A stretch of 64,000 bases of DNA from Opitutales bacterium UBA5694 (GCA_002420185.1 DIHO01000017.1:1-64000); one strand, 5' to 3'. Numbered from the stretch's first letter, positions 8,972 through 18,744 are shown. Numbers and translations: made by a program. Notes: generated by a model from the sequence alone, not told the origin.

Positions 8972-10051
8972 ATGAAGAAGGTCTTCCTCGCAATGTCTGG
9001 AGGCGTTGACAGCAGCGTCGCCGCTTTGCTCCTGCAAGAGCAAGGGTACGATGTGGAAGGGGCCTATATGAAAAATTGGATCAACGAGGATGAAATTCTT
9101 GGCGATTGTCCCTGGCAGCAAGATATCGAGGATGCGGCAGCAGTTGCCGAAAAGCTTGGTATCCCTTTCCGAGTCGTGAATTTGATGAAGGATTATCGAG
9201 AGAAGATTGTGGACTATTTACTACAGGGCTACCAATCCGGTATCACCCCGAATCCAGATGTGATGTGCAATCGTGAAATTAAGTTCGGGGTATTTCTGGA
9301 CTACGCTCTTGAACACGGGTTTGATTACGTCGCCACCGGGCACTACGCCCGAATGGAAGAGACAGCTTCGGGAAAATCGATTCTCGAAGGAGTCGACAAA
9401 AACAAGGACCAAACCTACTTTCTAGCACTTTTGAAATCTGACCAGTTGGATCGAGCCCTATTCCCTATCGGCCACTTAACGAAACCGGATATCCGGAAGC
9501 TCGCTCTTGAGTCAGATCTGCCCAACGCAAAGAAAAAGGACAGTCAGGGGATCTGCTTTATCGGAAATATCAAAATGCAGGACTTCCTACGGGAGTATGT
9601 GCCTGACCGGCCAGGTCTAATCATTAGAGCAGAGGATGACGTGCCGCTGGGTGAACACAGAGGCCTTCACTACTTCACCATCGGTCAACGCAAGGGTATC
9701 GGGATACCATCCAACAAGGACCATCAAAACTACGTTGTCGTCGGTAAAGACCGAGACCGCAACGCCCTCCTAATATCGTTCGAATCTCCTCATGCTCCCA
9801 GGCTTTATTCGTCTCGATGTGCCGTATCCAGTTTGAGTTTCACAGGACCTGCAATCTCCAGCGAATCTCGTATCGAGGCAAAAGCGCGCTATAGAGACCC
9901 TCGCGTTCCCATATCCTATTCGCCTACGAGTGATCAATCTGTCGAAATCACCTTCGACGACCCACAAAGAGCTTTAGCCCTGGGCCAGGTATTAGCTTTT
10001 TACGATGGAGAGCGACTCTTGGGGGGCGGCATCTATTCCCGTATCGATTAG
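8972..10051 (+). CDS. mnmA: tRNA-specific 2-thiouridylase MnmA
   Basis: Thiolates U34 of tRNA-Lys, -Glu and -Gln. The 359-residue length is normal. The PP-loop SGGVDSSVAALL binds ATP near residues 9-20. The catalytic Cys99 lies in NPDVMCNREIKFG and the persulfide-accepting Cys195 in SQGICFIGNI; both are required for the disulfide mechanism. A C-terminal beta-barrel (residues about 210-359) contacts tRNA. Its stop overlaps the ribosome-binding site of the following histidine kinase, so the two are likely co-transcribed, an odd pairing with no obvious functional link. Confidence 0.96.
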   Translation: MKKVFLAMSGGVDSSVAALLLQEQGYDVEGAYMKNWINEDEILGDCPWQQDIEDAAAVAEKLGIPFRVVNLMKDYREKIVDYLLQGYQSGITPNPDVMCNREIKFGVFLDYALEHGFDYVATGHYARMEETASGKSILEGVDKNKDQTYFLALLKSDQLDRALFPIGHLTKPDIRKLALESDLPNAKKKDSQGICFIGNIKMQDFLREYVPDRPGLIIRAEDDVPLGEHRGLHYFTIGQRKGIGIPSNKDHQNYVVVGKDRDRNALLISFESPHAPRLYSSRCAVSSLSFTGPAISSESRIEAKARYRDPRVPISYSPTSDQSVEITFDDPQRALALGQVLAFYDGERLLGGGIYSRID

Positions 10052-10067
10052 GAGGTGGAAAACCTTT

Positions 10068-11792
10068 ATGCTCGACGATTCCAACAACAGTCCGATTGAA
10101 GATCCGAAACTGCTACTAGCACTCTATCGGATCAGCCAGGTCGGGAGCTCTACCTCTAATATTCGAGATGCTTTCAAAAGAATCATTGAAGAGATACAAA
10201 TTCTCTTCCAGCCCACATCCGCTTCGATCTCATTAATTAGTCCGAACTCTGGTTTACTGGAAATCGAATACGCACTGGGTTACCCAACTGACACAAAGGA
10301 TCTTTCGCTTCACATTGGCAAGGGCATCACTGGCAGGGTCGCTTTCAATGGTGTCGCCACAATTTCTGACGATGTAGAACAAGACTCGCGATATGTGAAA
10401 CTAATCGACGGCATCAGGAGTAAAATGGCCGTACCTCTCTTTTCGAAAGGGCAAATCACAGGGGTCATCGACGTAGATTCTGACAAGGTAGCAAATTTCA
10501 CCGCCCGCGATCTAAAACGGCTAGAGGCGGTGGCAGATGAATCCATCACATCCCTACAGAGTGTCTGGAAACAGAAACAGTTGATCATCCAGTCTGACCA
10601 GCTCAAAGCGCTCATAAGCGTCGGTCAGAAAGTAGTATCCAATCTCGAGCTACAGAGCCTATGGGAAAGCATCACCGAGGCCGCTCTTGATTTAACAAAG
10701 TCTCGCATGGTCACGCTTCAATTATACGATGAAATCAAGGAGCAAGTCACAATGCAGGCGATCAAGCCCCCCTATCAGGAGTTTCTCTCAAAAGTCGAGA
10801 CGCTTCGCCTCGAGGAGAGCATGAACGCAGCGGCTATTCGAACTAAACGGCAGGTAGAGTTTCCCAATATTACTACTCCAGACTATTTGGGCTTAAAAGA
10901 CGCTCCCAAAAGAGACGATGTTGTATCCTGCCTTTCAACACCAATGATCTACGAAGATCGCGTCATTGGGATTATCAACATTTTCACCCGCACGCGGCAT
11001 CGGTTTCCCAATGACGAAAAACGCCTACTGCAAGCGTTCGCCTCGCTTTCCGCCGCCGCCGCCCAAAACGCCAACCTGTACGCGAGAGTCTTTTATAGCG
11101 AGGATCTGCTGCGGAAAAGCGAACGGCTAACCACTCTAGGTCTTCTATCTGCCGAAATTGCCCATGAAATTCGCAATCCCCTTACGGTCATTAAGCTGCT
11201 TTTTGGCTCGCTTGGGCTCCAATACGACGAAGTCGATCCTCGGAACAAAGACACGCAAATCATCACTGAAAAAATCAACCAGCTCGAGGAGATCGTGTCC
11301 AAAGTCCTGTCGTTTGGAAAGGCTCCCGAGGATCTGCACACGGTTTGGTCGATCGACGAGCTTATCCAGGACACACTTCTTCTTGTACGCCTGAAAATGC
11401 AACAGCATCGAATCGTGTTGAATCACAAAAAAACCAACGCTCCCATCATGGTCAAAGCGAGCAAAGGCCAGTTGCAGCAAGTATTTCTCAATCTCATAAT
11501 CAATGCCGCCGAAGCGATGCCTGATGGGGGAACCCTCACGATTTACTCGATTGTCGAAGAAAGTTCCGACGGGGAGCGACTTGCTGTTTACTTTACTGAT
11601 ACAGGTTCTGGCATACCAGAAAATATTAAGGAGAAAATTTTCGAATCTTTTCTGACGGATAAACCAGAAGGGACCGGGTTAGGCCTTTCCATCGTAAAAC
11701 GAATAATGAGGACGCACAACGGGGACATCTCGGTAGCCAACTCAAGCAGCCTCGGCACGACCCTCCGAATCGAGCTGCCCCTGGCCCAATAA
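10068..11792 (+). CDS. GAF-GAF sensor histidine kinase
   Basis: A 574-residue kinase with two GAF domains (about 35-190 and 200-345) and then HisKA/HATPase. The phosphorylated His366 is in AEIAHEIRNPLTVI; the N box is NLIINAAEAMPDGG, with G1 DTGSGIPE and G2 EGTGLGLSIV. There are no transmembrane segments, so it is a soluble sensor, possibly of a small ligand or redox state. I chose the ATG at 10068 rather than the upstream one at 10005 because a strong Shine-Dalgarno (GGAGGTGG at 10051-10058) precedes it and the 21 extra residues would lie inside mnmA. No partner regulator is adjacent; the lone receiver at 324-818 is a candidate by proximity only. Confidence 0.9.
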   Translation: MLDDSNNSPIEDPKLLLALYRISQVGSSTSNIRDAFKRIIEEIQILFQPTSASISLISPNSGLLEIEYALGYPTDTKDLSLHIGKGITGRVAFNGVATISDDVEQDSRYVKLIDGIRSKMAVPLFSKGQITGVIDVDSDKVANFTARDLKRLEAVADESITSLQSVWKQKQLIIQSDQLKALISVGQKVVSNLELQSLWESITEAALDLTKSRMVTLQLYDEIKEQVTMQAIKPPYQEFLSKVETLRLEESMNAAAIRTKRQVEFPNITTPDYLGLKDAPKRDDVVSCLSTPMIYEDRVIGIINIFTRTRHRFPNDEKRLLQAFASLSAAAAQNANLYARVFYSEDLLRKSERLTTLGLLSAEIAHEIRNPLTVIKLLFGSLGLQYDEVDPRNKDTQIITEKINQLEEIVSKVLSFGKAPEDLHTVWSIDELIQDTLLLVRLKMQQHRIVLNHKKTNAPIMVKASKGQLQQVFLNLIINAAEAMPDGGTLTIYSIVEESSDGERLAVYFTDTGSGIPENIKEKIFESFLTDKPEGTGLGLSIVKRIMRTHNGDISVANSSSLGTTLRIELPLAQ

Positions 11793-11816
11793 AGGGCTGC
11801 CGCTGCTGTTCCGATT

Positions 11817-12434
11817 CTAGCTTTCGAGCTCAACATTCCAGTAAGCGACGTCGATAAAGTGCTTCCATTCATCGTGCTTCCTACCCCGAGCCGCTATGCT
11901 AATCACCGGACGCCACTGCGGCTTGGAAGGTTTCCGAGTGAGATGCATACTCGCTTCATGAGGCAAACGATTCGCCTTTCTTGAATTGCATTTAACGCAG
12001 GAGCAGACGATATTCTCCCAAGTCGTTTTCCCTCCATAATGCCGTGGGATCACATGGTCTAGGTTTAGCTCCTCCGAAGCTAGCCTTTTGCCACAATACT
12101 GGCATTGATACTTGTCCCGTTCGAAGACGTTCTTCCGGGTCAATTTTAACTCTTTCTTGGGAACTTTGTCAAAAATCGAAAGCAGAATAATCTTGGGTAC
12201 CCGGACCGAATATCGCACCGTACGAACGATTTCCATGTCGGAAACGGGCTGGTTACATTGGGAAAAGTCGACCCAATCCATCATGTCAAAGATTTGAAAG
12301 TCCTCGTTTTCCTCATAGACAACACTTGCGTGGCCCGAAGCGAGTAAAGAAAAGGCTCGCTTTGCGGCTATCACATTCACGGCTTGCCATAGCCGATTCA
12401 GAACGAGCACAGGTTCTGTTAGGGCAACTTCCAT
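11817..12434 (-). CDS. HNH endonuclease family protein
   Basis: A 205-residue protein with an HNH nuclease core near residues 95-150: CQYCGKRL and CVKCN supply two CxxC zinc knuckles, LDHVIPRHYGG carries the catalytic His, and WENIVCSCVKCN contains the central Asn. The N-terminal 90 residues (PVLVLNRLWQAVNVIAAKRAF) match the common stand-alone bacterial HNH proteins annotated as restriction-like, with no methylase or phage genes nearby. The cellular role of this group is uncertain; DNA repair is possible. It converges on the histidine kinase with 24 bases between stops. Confidence 0.87.
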   Translation of the reverse strand: MEVALTEPVLVLNRLWQAVNVIAAKRAFSLLASGHASVVYEENEDFQIFDMMDWVDFSQCNQPVSDMEIVRTVRYSVRVPKIILLSIFDKVPKKELKLTRKNVFERDKYQCQYCGKRLASEELNLDHVIPRHYGGKTTWENIVCSCVKCNSRKANRLPHEASMHLTRKPSKPQWRPVISIAARGRKHDEWKHFIDVAYWNVELES

Positions 12435-12566
12435 TAAAATACCTTGCTAACTCTCACCTTCAGTCTGTCAAGAGAGGACGATTCAAAGTCTTTTCCCAAA
12501 GGGCCTTTTTTAGCTATGACGTAACGAGATGACCAATACAGCAGTTCGTCTTGGCAACTGTCTAGG

Positions 12567-12869
12567 CTACTCAGCGTCGTGCACTGCTACGCTCGCCCAG
12601 CTGTCCTTGTTATTGGCGATGAATTCGTCGTGCAATCGATGTTTTTGGTAAACGTCGTGATCTGCAATCGACTCGAAAAGGACGGTCAACATCAAACCGT
12701 AATCGCGAACACTCACAGGTCTCACTTCAGTATCCGCCGGAGCACCAATGTAAAGCGAGTGGACGGCCTCTATTTTAGCAAGAAGGTTGCGAGCGTCATC
12801 AGCACATGCCTCGATCTGGGCATCGGAAGATTCGGGATTGAATTTGAATAAAACAGTATGAACAAGCAT
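12567..12869 (-). CDS. Dabb (stress-responsive alpha-beta barrel) family protein
   Basis: A 100-residue protein with the ferredoxin-like dimeric alpha-beta barrel pattern: MLVHTVLFKFNPE opens the first strand with the family His, followed by VHSLYIGAP, YGLMLTVLFESIADHDVYQKH and a C-terminal segment ending SWASVAVHD. Dabb proteins are dimeric with mostly unknown substrates. The next gene upstream on the same strand is a broken lipoprotein gene, 31 bases away, which may have shared its promoter. Confidence 0.85.
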   Translation of the reverse strand: MLVHTVLFKFNPESSDAQIEACADDARNLLAKIEAVHSLYIGAPADTEVRPVSVRDYGLMLTVLFESIADHDVYQKHRLHDEFIANNKDSWASVAVHDAE

Positions 12870-12899
12870 AGCTTGGATTGAATCTAAGTTAATTGTTGG

Positions 12900-13500
12900 T
12901 TATCCGCCCATTTGACCAAACCAGTCTAAGATAGGATCAATGCACTCCTGGTTAGCCATGTAAAGCTTTAGGTTTCGAGTTCCCACAGCCTTGAGTATGC
13001 TAATAAATTGTTGCTTCTTCGCGATCGCAAGATGAGCCATTTCTCCCATATGGCCAGACCAACGCTCCATATTAACCGCCTGCTTCATTCGGGCAATTTC
13101 GTTCTTTAGTCCTTCGAGCTGATCAAACTCCCGCATAAACTCGCTCAGTAAAATTATTTTGGCGAGCGTAGCAATCAGTTCTAAAGCCGCCGAGTCTCCC
13201 TTTTCCCAAACCGGAGACGACCAAATGACTTCAAGCGGCTCATACACTCGTCCGCCTTCAGCCAAAGCTCAACATTATCTTCGGCCCAAAGTAGAACCGT
13301 CTCGGAACCACGCTAGCTTGTTCGTTTCAGGCGGAAATTTTGCCATATCCATAAGAACCTCCTCCAAGGAACCGGAAGCCTCAATCGGTCCCGCGCCAGG
13401 GACGTGCTCGCTGGCACCGCAACTTGAAGATAAAACAATCCAGATGAAGCAAACGCCCAGTGAAGCTCTTATATTTGTAACTAAAATACATATCCAAGAT
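12900..13500 (-). pseudogene. Frameshifted small lipoprotein gene
   Basis: The 3' part is open from 13265 to 12900 and encodes a helical 120-residue segment (LELIATLAKIILLSEFMREF). Upstream the coding sense continues in other frames: a signal peptide and lipobox read IRASLGVCFIWIVLSSSCG at about 13465-13405, then EASGSLEEVLMDMAKFPPE to a stop after GSTLGRR, then FWAEDNVELWLKADE in the next frame, then YEPLEVIWSSPVW in the third. At least two frameshifts are needed to join them, and the lipoprotein frame has no ATG, GTG or TTG at its start. The intact ancestor would be a lipoprotein of about 190 residues between purM and the Dabb gene; function unknown. The 121-residue frame alone could be called a gene, but its TTG start falls mid-domain. 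Confidence 0.6.
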
Positions 13501-13570
13501 TTTCGTTAAAGGGATTCCGTAGACGAATTATAACGAAGATCTCCTCGATCACGCTGCTTAGCCTTTCAAG

Positions 13571-14653
13571 CTATCGCTTCAGCGAGACCTTACCCGTTCC
13601 TTTGACTACCTTTCCAATTGCAACAGCTCCACAGCCAAATTTATGGCAAGCAGCGAGAACTGAATCTGCCTGAGATGCATCAATACAAAGAGTCATTCCC
13701 ATCCCCATGTTGAAGACCTCATACATTTCGTCGAAGTCAATCTTCCCCTTCTCGCCAATCAATTTGAATATCGGAAGCGGCTTCCAAGAATTCGTGTCTA
13801 TTTCTATGTTTACCTTGCCGTGTAGGGTGCGAGGAATGTTTCCGCAGAAGCCTCCGCCGGTAATGTGGGCGATGCCGAAGATCGCATTTCCCTTCCGGAA
13901 GGCTGATGAACGGCCTGTGTTGAAAGCCTTCAGAAGCGACTGCACTAGCGGTGCGTAATTGGTATGAGGAGCTTGAAGTGCCTTGAAAACGCTTTGCCGC
14001 GTTCCCGGAACCAGATCTGAGCCCTTTAGCTTCGCCTTTTCAAAAACGACTTTTCGAGCCAATGTATATCCATTCGTGTGCAATCCATTGGAAGGGAGCC
14101 CAATTACCACATCTCCAGGTCGGATCGTAGATCCGGAAAGCATTTTCTTTTTCTCGGCAATGCCGACTATCACACCAGCGATATCATACTCACCCGGCTG
14201 ATAGAATCCTGGTAACTGAGCAGTCTCCCCACCGATAAGGGCACAATTTGCCGCGGCACAAGCTTCCTTCATTCCAGAGATCAGCTGTTTGAAAACCTTC
14301 GGTTCGAGTTTCCCTAAACCAAGATAGTCCAGAAAAAACAAAGGTTCCGCACCAATCACCGTTATATCGTCGATACAGTGATTCACGATATCCATACCAA
14401 CGCTTTTGTGCTGCCCCGATTCGAATGCCAGTTTTAGCTTAGTACCCACTCCATCAATACTGCTAACCAAAACGGGCTCCTTGTATTTTGTTTTTGAAAG
14501 GTCAAACAATCCGCCAAAACCTCCAACTGCTCCCATAACTTCTGGACGGGAGGCTCCTTTTAGAGACTCTTTCAAATCTCCTTTCATGCGATCACCCAGA
14601 TCGATATTCACACCCGCTTGCACGTACGCTTTCGTTTTCTTTTTTGATGGCAT
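13571..14653 (-). CDS. purM: Phosphoribosylformylglycinamidine cyclo-ligase
   Basis: Fifth step of purine synthesis: ATP-dependent closure of FGAM to AIR. The 360-residue length and motifs fit the PurM/PurL/HypE fold: YVQAGVNIDLGDRMK at the start, SSIDGVGTKLKLAFESG, DIVNHCIDDI, ALIGGETAQLPGFYQPGEYDIAG and the C-terminal HITGGGFCGNIPR. It sits 86 bases downstream of the purF-like gene on the same strand, consistent with a purine operon. Confidence 0.95.
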   Translation of the reverse strand: MPSKKKTKAYVQAGVNIDLGDRMKGDLKESLKGASRPEVMGAVGGFGGLFDLSKTKYKEPVLVSSIDGVGTKLKLAFESGQHKSVGMDIVNHCIDDITVIGAEPLFFLDYLGLGKLEPKVFKQLISGMKEACAAANCALIGGETAQLPGFYQPGEYDIAGVIVGIAEKKKMLSGSTIRPGDVVIGLPSNGLHTNGYTLARKVVFEKAKLKGSDLVPGTRQSVFKALQAPHTNYAPLVQSLLKAFNTGRSSAFRKGNAIFGIAHITGGGFCGNIPRTLHGKVNIEIDTNSWKPLPIFKLIGEKGKIDFDEMYEVFNMGMGMTLCIDASQADSVLAACHKFGCGAVAIGKVVKGTGKVSLKR

Positions 14654-14739
14654 TTGATTAAGGTAGGGTGGAAGAAATAATAGTGAAAAATTCCAAAGAA
14701 GAAATTCCTAATTCTGCTTCCCTTGTTCTTGAGCTCAAG

Positions 14740-16656
14740 TCAGTAGCTTCTTCCTGTTGATTTCTTGTAATAGTTCACGAAAGCCTGATTGACAACTCGA
14801 TAGCCCCCTTGCGTCGGATAGTCTCCCGTAAAATACCAGTCTCCTCTATGATCTGGCAGGGCTTTCCTCAGTCCCCCAATCGATTGATAGACGACTGAAA
14901 CCTCACCGTTCCACTTACGGTCTCGAGGATAGACGATTTCGGCGATCTTTCTTGAAATCTGCTCTGCAGTAAAAGGAGCATAGATTTCCTTGACGTAGTT
15001 GATTCCACAGGAATCTTCAGACTTCAGGCAATCGATGCACTTGCGGTAAACTTCTAAAAGCGTATCGCGCTTGCCCACCTCATGCAGCAGGGCAATCGCC
15101 GCTTCAAAAGCAATAAACTTACCAAGCTCAGACATGTCAATGCCATAACAATCTGGATACCTTACTTGAGGAGCAGTTGATGCAATAACAATCTTTTTGG
15201 GATTCAGGCTACTCAATATTTTTAAGATCGACTTCCGCAAAGTCGTTCCACGAACAATAGAATCATCGATACAAACTAGATTATCTGCCCTCTGTACAAT
15301 ACCATAAGTCACATCATAGACGTGGGTTGCCATTTCATTTCGGGAATTCTCGGTGGATATAAACGTTCTCAGCTTCTGGTCCTTATGTGCGATCTTTTCA
15401 CCACGGGGCCAGTTCTTCATGATCAGGTCGTCGAGGAGCTCCTCGCTCAACTCACCTTTTTCCTGGGCGTCGAGAATTGCGTCTTTTACTTGATTACGCC
15501 GATCCACCCGAAGCTTTTCCAGAAAGCCGAAATAGCCAATCTCCGATGTGTTGGGAATAAAGCTGACCACCGTATTCTCAAGGTCATGCCCGACCTCTTT
15601 TAAAACCTGCTCCGAAAGCTGCGCTCCTAGGGCTTTGCGCTCTTTGTAGATATCCGCATCATTTCCTCTGGAGAAATAGATTCTCTCAAAAGAACATTGT
15701 TTGCGCTCTGGATTTGGCTCTTTAAACTGCTCATTTATAAGCTCACCGCTCCGCTTTACAACGATGATGTGACCCGGCGGAACCTCTTTGATGTCTTCAA
15801 TCTGCTTGTTGAAAATCGTCATGAGCGGCGCTCGTTCCGAGGCGGACGCAAAAACTTCGTCGTCCTCAAAATAGAAAACTGGCCGAATTCCCAAAGGGTC
15901 TCTCAGGATGAAATTGTCGCCGTTGCCAATCGCTCCAATAAGGGCGTAGCCACCATCCCATGACTTGGACGCCTTGCAAAAAACTTTGACCAAATCGATC
16001 TCTCCCAAAATTCGCTCCGAAATTTCACGTGCATCGTGCCCTTCATCTCGCAGATAGCGATAAAGATTGTCGTGTGCTTCATCGAGATGGTATCCCACTT
16101 TCTCTAGTAATGCCTGTGTATCCGTTGCGAAAATCGGATGCTGACCCATCGAAATCAAGCTCTCGTTAAGCTCCTTCGTATTGGTCATGTTGAAGTTGCC
16201 CGCCAACATCAGGTTTTTTGTCGGCCAGCTGCTTCGGCGAAAGAACGGATGGCACACACTGAGCGAATAGCCCCCAGAGGTCCCATACCTCAAATGCCCC
16301 ATGTAATACTCTGCGCAAAAGTCGTACTTAGATTTTATCGAAGGAACGTAGTCGGGAAGAATGTCACCGTTTCGCTGAAGCTTCTGATACTGCTTGAGAG
16401 TATCTTTAAAGATCCGGTCCAAGGCATTGGTTTTTACGCTTCGTTCGCGAAACATGTACGGCTCACCCGCTGGCATGTTAAACTTGATAGCCGCCACTCC
16501 GGCCCCGTCTTGGCCACGATTACGCTGTTTCTCCATCAGAAGGAAAAGCTTGTAGTACCCATAAAGCGGAGTGCCGTATTTCTCGGCGAAGTATTCCAGT
16601 GGCTTTTTCAGCCGCACTTGGGCCACTCCGCATTCGTGTTTGATCAGCTCGCTCAT
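14740..16656 (-). CDS. purF: Amidophosphoribosyltransferase (PurF family, long form)
   Basis: Commits PRPP to purine synthesis using glutamine. Residue 9 is the N-terminal nucleophile Cys (HECGVAQV), implying removal of an eight-residue propeptide. The glutaminase half contains RNRGQDGAGVAA, YMGHLRYGTSGG and NLMLAGNFNMTN; the phosphoribosyltransferase half has the PRPP loop VCIDDSIVRGTTLRKS near residue 462. At 638 residues it is clearly longer than the roughly 500-residue E. coli type. Extra sequence lies within residues 75-105 and in the C-terminal 120 residues (CIDCLKSEDSCGINYVKEIY). Similar long forms are known to me from Bacteroidetes and relatives. purM follows at 86 bases. Confidence 0.92.
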   Translation of the reverse strand: MSELIKHECGVAQVRLKKPLEYFAEKYGTPLYGYYKLFLLMEKQRNRGQDGAGVAAIKFNMPAGEPYMFRERSVKTNALDRIFKDTLKQYQKLQRNGDILPDYVPSIKSKYDFCAEYYMGHLRYGTSGGYSLSVCHPFFRRSSWPTKNLMLAGNFNMTNTKELNESLISMGQHPIFATDTQALLEKVGYHLDEAHDNLYRYLRDEGHDAREISERILGEIDLVKVFCKASKSWDGGYALIGAIGNGDNFILRDPLGIRPVFYFEDDEVFASASERAPLMTIFNKQIEDIKEVPPGHIIVVKRSGELINEQFKEPNPERKQCSFERIYFSRGNDADIYKERKALGAQLSEQVLKEVGHDLENTVVSFIPNTSEIGYFGFLEKLRVDRRNQVKDAILDAQEKGELSEELLDDLIMKNWPRGEKIAHKDQKLRTFISTENSRNEMATHVYDVTYGIVQRADNLVCIDDSIVRGTTLRKSILKILSSLNPKKIVIASTAPQVRYPDCYGIDMSELGKFIAFEAAIALLHEVGKRDTLLEVYRKCIDCLKSEDSCGINYVKEIYAPFTAEQISRKIAEIVYPRDRKWNGEVSVVYQSIGGLRKALPDHRGDWYFTGDYPTQGGYRVVNQAFVNYYKKSTGRSY

Positions 16657-17043
16657 CTAAAGGTTCTCGCTAAAAATCCCTAACTACCGAAGTAGGCTCT
16701 CCGGCCACAACACGTATGGCGATTAATCTCCTCCAAAAACAGCCAAACCGCCTCAGTCATCTGGCGGTTTCCTTCCAATAGATCCCAACAACGCATCTCG
16801 AGTGCTGCCCGCACTTACAGTCGGCCTCTCTCCCTTTCGGGATTACGGCATTCAGTCGATAACAGAGGCTAGCTTCGGGGGAGAAAAGGTTCACTTTGTT
16901 GCTCTAATGGGCTTTTTTCGTATTACGCCCATCACCTACGCGAAAATCTACCCGTGTTGCAACAAATCATTGCGCCTTTCTGCGAATCATTTTTTTTAAC
17001 TCCGCAAGATTGTCACCTGAGACGCTCTCCAGCATCCATCTGT
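16657..17043. other. Intergenic stretch between purF and a conserved hypothetical gene
   Basis: Divergent promoter region of about 390 bases for purF (minus) and the following plus-strand gene. A short ATGGGC/GCCCAT inverted pair around a 14-base spacer lies near 16905-16930, too weak to call a terminator. I see no RNA gene and no riboswitch that I can support. Confidence 0.4.
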
Positions 17044-17583
17044 ATGCCCGACCTTCCTGATATTTCCAACATTCCTTATCTTCCTCCGCCAACCCAAGAT
17101 ATGAGTTGGAGAGACCTCAACCGCTTTCGATCAACTGAACGCGGCTCCGATTTCTATAAAACCTGTCTTGACTACAGCCAAGTCCTTTGGAAGCGGAGAC
17201 TTCCCGCCCGGGCCATTCTTTGCCTCGATCGGGCATGGGGAGCCGACTTAAAAGGGGATGAGCCTATTCTCGAATACTGGCCGCTTCCCTATCAAGCGCT
17301 AGTCTACATTCTCCAAAATGCGCCCACCGAAGTTTTCCTCGGAAACCCTCGCGTCCATTTCCAGCACTACGCCGACCGCCTCGGCGAACCGCGAATCGAA
17401 CAACGAAAATGGCGATCCTGGGCCTGCTGGGCTCTCTCCTGCAAAGCGCGTCCCGACTTTCAAAGCGACCCCGATCACGATGTTGAGGAACCTTCATTAG
17501 AGGAGATCGCCCAGAAACTAGACCAATACGGCCACGTTGAAGAATCGAAGCTCTGGAAATCGGTCTTCCAAGCGATCGACTAA
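17044..17583 (+). CDS. Conserved hypothetical protein, Trp/Arg-rich
   Basis: A 179-residue soluble protein if started at the ATG at 17044 (MPDLPDISNIPYLPPP). The longer frame back to 16954 adds 30 residues that look non-coding. The body is helical and rich in Trp, Arg and aromatic residues: MSWRDLNRFRSTERGSDFYK, then YSQVLWKRRLPARAILCLDRAWG, then LEYWPLPYQALVYILQN. It has no signal peptide, membrane segment or catalytic motif that I recognise, and its C-terminal 40 residues are acidic and helical. It ends 9 bases before the tail of the vWA pseudogene on the opposite strand. Its sense of being conserved rests on its protein-like composition and intact frame amid decayed neighbours. Confidence 0.6.
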   Translation: MPDLPDISNIPYLPPPTQDMSWRDLNRFRSTERGSDFYKTCLDYSQVLWKRRLPARAILCLDRAWGADLKGDEPILEYWPLPYQALVYILQNAPTEVFLGNPRVHFQHYADRLGEPRIEQRKWRSWACWALSCKARPDFQSDPDHDVEEPSLEEIAQKLDQYGHVEESKLWKSVFQAID

Positions 17584-17591
17584 AGCCGGCA

Positions 17592-18720
17592 TCAGTACCT
17601 AGCAAAAACTCCACTGACTTGGGCCTTAAAGCCCTCAGATTTCCTCAAAGTCCCGGCGAAGTGACGCGTCAATCGCTCCAGCCCTTTCCGATCTTTGTTG
17701 TTCAATTCAAACCCAATCGCATGAACGCACGGTCGGGCTTCCCAGCCCGTAAATCGGCTTCTACCGACCCAATGAAAGTCTCATAATGTATGCCAGAATA
17801 CTTGTATGTGCCATCCACTTTAACCCGTTTGTTCAGAAACCCATCCGAAACGAAAAACATCAAGTCTGGCTCAGTATCTGACGCTGATTTTAATCCTCCT
17901 TCATGACCCAGCAGGAGCTCGATCTAGACCTTTGATTTCCCCCGCATTTCCTTTCTAGTCAAGTGACTTGCCGCCTTCTTATTACAACAAATCGACGGAG
18001 CAAGACAAGGAGCAAAGCGTCGCGACCCTGTCTGAATTTCAGGATTCCAAAAAGGGTGTTACTATCGAGATTATTAATCAGCGAAATGACTTCTCCGAGT
18101 ATCAGTTCAATTGATACTTCTTGATTCCGAGCTTTTTGCACAACTAATGCAGAAGTGTTGACTACGATTCGACGACTAGAATCTTGAACCCAGAAAAAGA
18201 CGCCGCAGATGAACTTCCTTTCCTATATGAACTGCCTCCAAACGAGCCTGATTAATCGAACATCGTGCTCGCATCTTCCAGCATCTCAAGATCCTCACCA
18301 TCTCGTTCAAACGCCTCTGTGGGCAGATCAGGCATCGATGAGAGTTCACTATTCAAAACCTAGTCGACCGATAGTCGCTGAATCGGCTCCCACTGACTCA
18401 TCCGTTTCTTAAAGCGTTCTCGCCGTTAATCCTCCTTAAAGTCGTCTTTTTTCACCAGAAAACTCGCCTTTACCTCAAATCGAGGCGGCTCGCTTTCTCG
18501 AGTGTCGAACACGATGACAAAAACGGTCACAGCCAACAGGAAATATTAACACGTCAACGCCATAAACAAAGTCCTTGTTGACGCAAGGTTTCCCACGATG
18601 AGAACGATTACGATGGCTTCTGCGTGCCATTCGAGAAATATTCGATCCAACCTTAAAACCTAATGCCTCTTTAAAGCCGTCAGCAAAAAGGTAGATTACG
18701 ACATGTTCTACCAAGTACCA
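17592..18720 (-). pseudogene. Decayed von Willebrand factor A-domain membrane protein
   Basis: No long frame exists, but minus-strand frames chain into one protein. From 18640 down: a hydrophobic segment FLLAVTVFVIVFDTRESEPP with an upstream stop, then PRFEVKASFLVKKDDFKED and a stop, then DLPTEAFERDGEDLEMLEDA, a Gly/Ser-rich linker, SRRIVVNTSALVVQKARNQ where a MIDAS DxSxS would lie, LILGEVISLINNLDSNTLFGI, DTEPDLMFFVSDGF (the strand with the conserved D-G), and VHAIGFELNNKDRKGLERL to a stop at 17592. I count at least five stops or frame changes. The order TM anchor-linker-vWA is typical of PVC vWA proteins. The MIDAS position reads NTS instead of DxS. Confidence 0.68.
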
Positions 18721-18744
18721 ATCTCAATTTAGCCTTACGACTTA

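Noticed and set aside
10005..10067. Earlier start for the histidine kinase
   Set aside because: The added 21 residues lie inside mnmA and lack a ribosome-binding site, whereas GGAGGTGG precedes 10068.
16905..16930. Short inverted repeat ATGGGC/GCCCAT
   Set aside because: Six base pairs with a 14-base loop is too weak for a terminator or operator claim.
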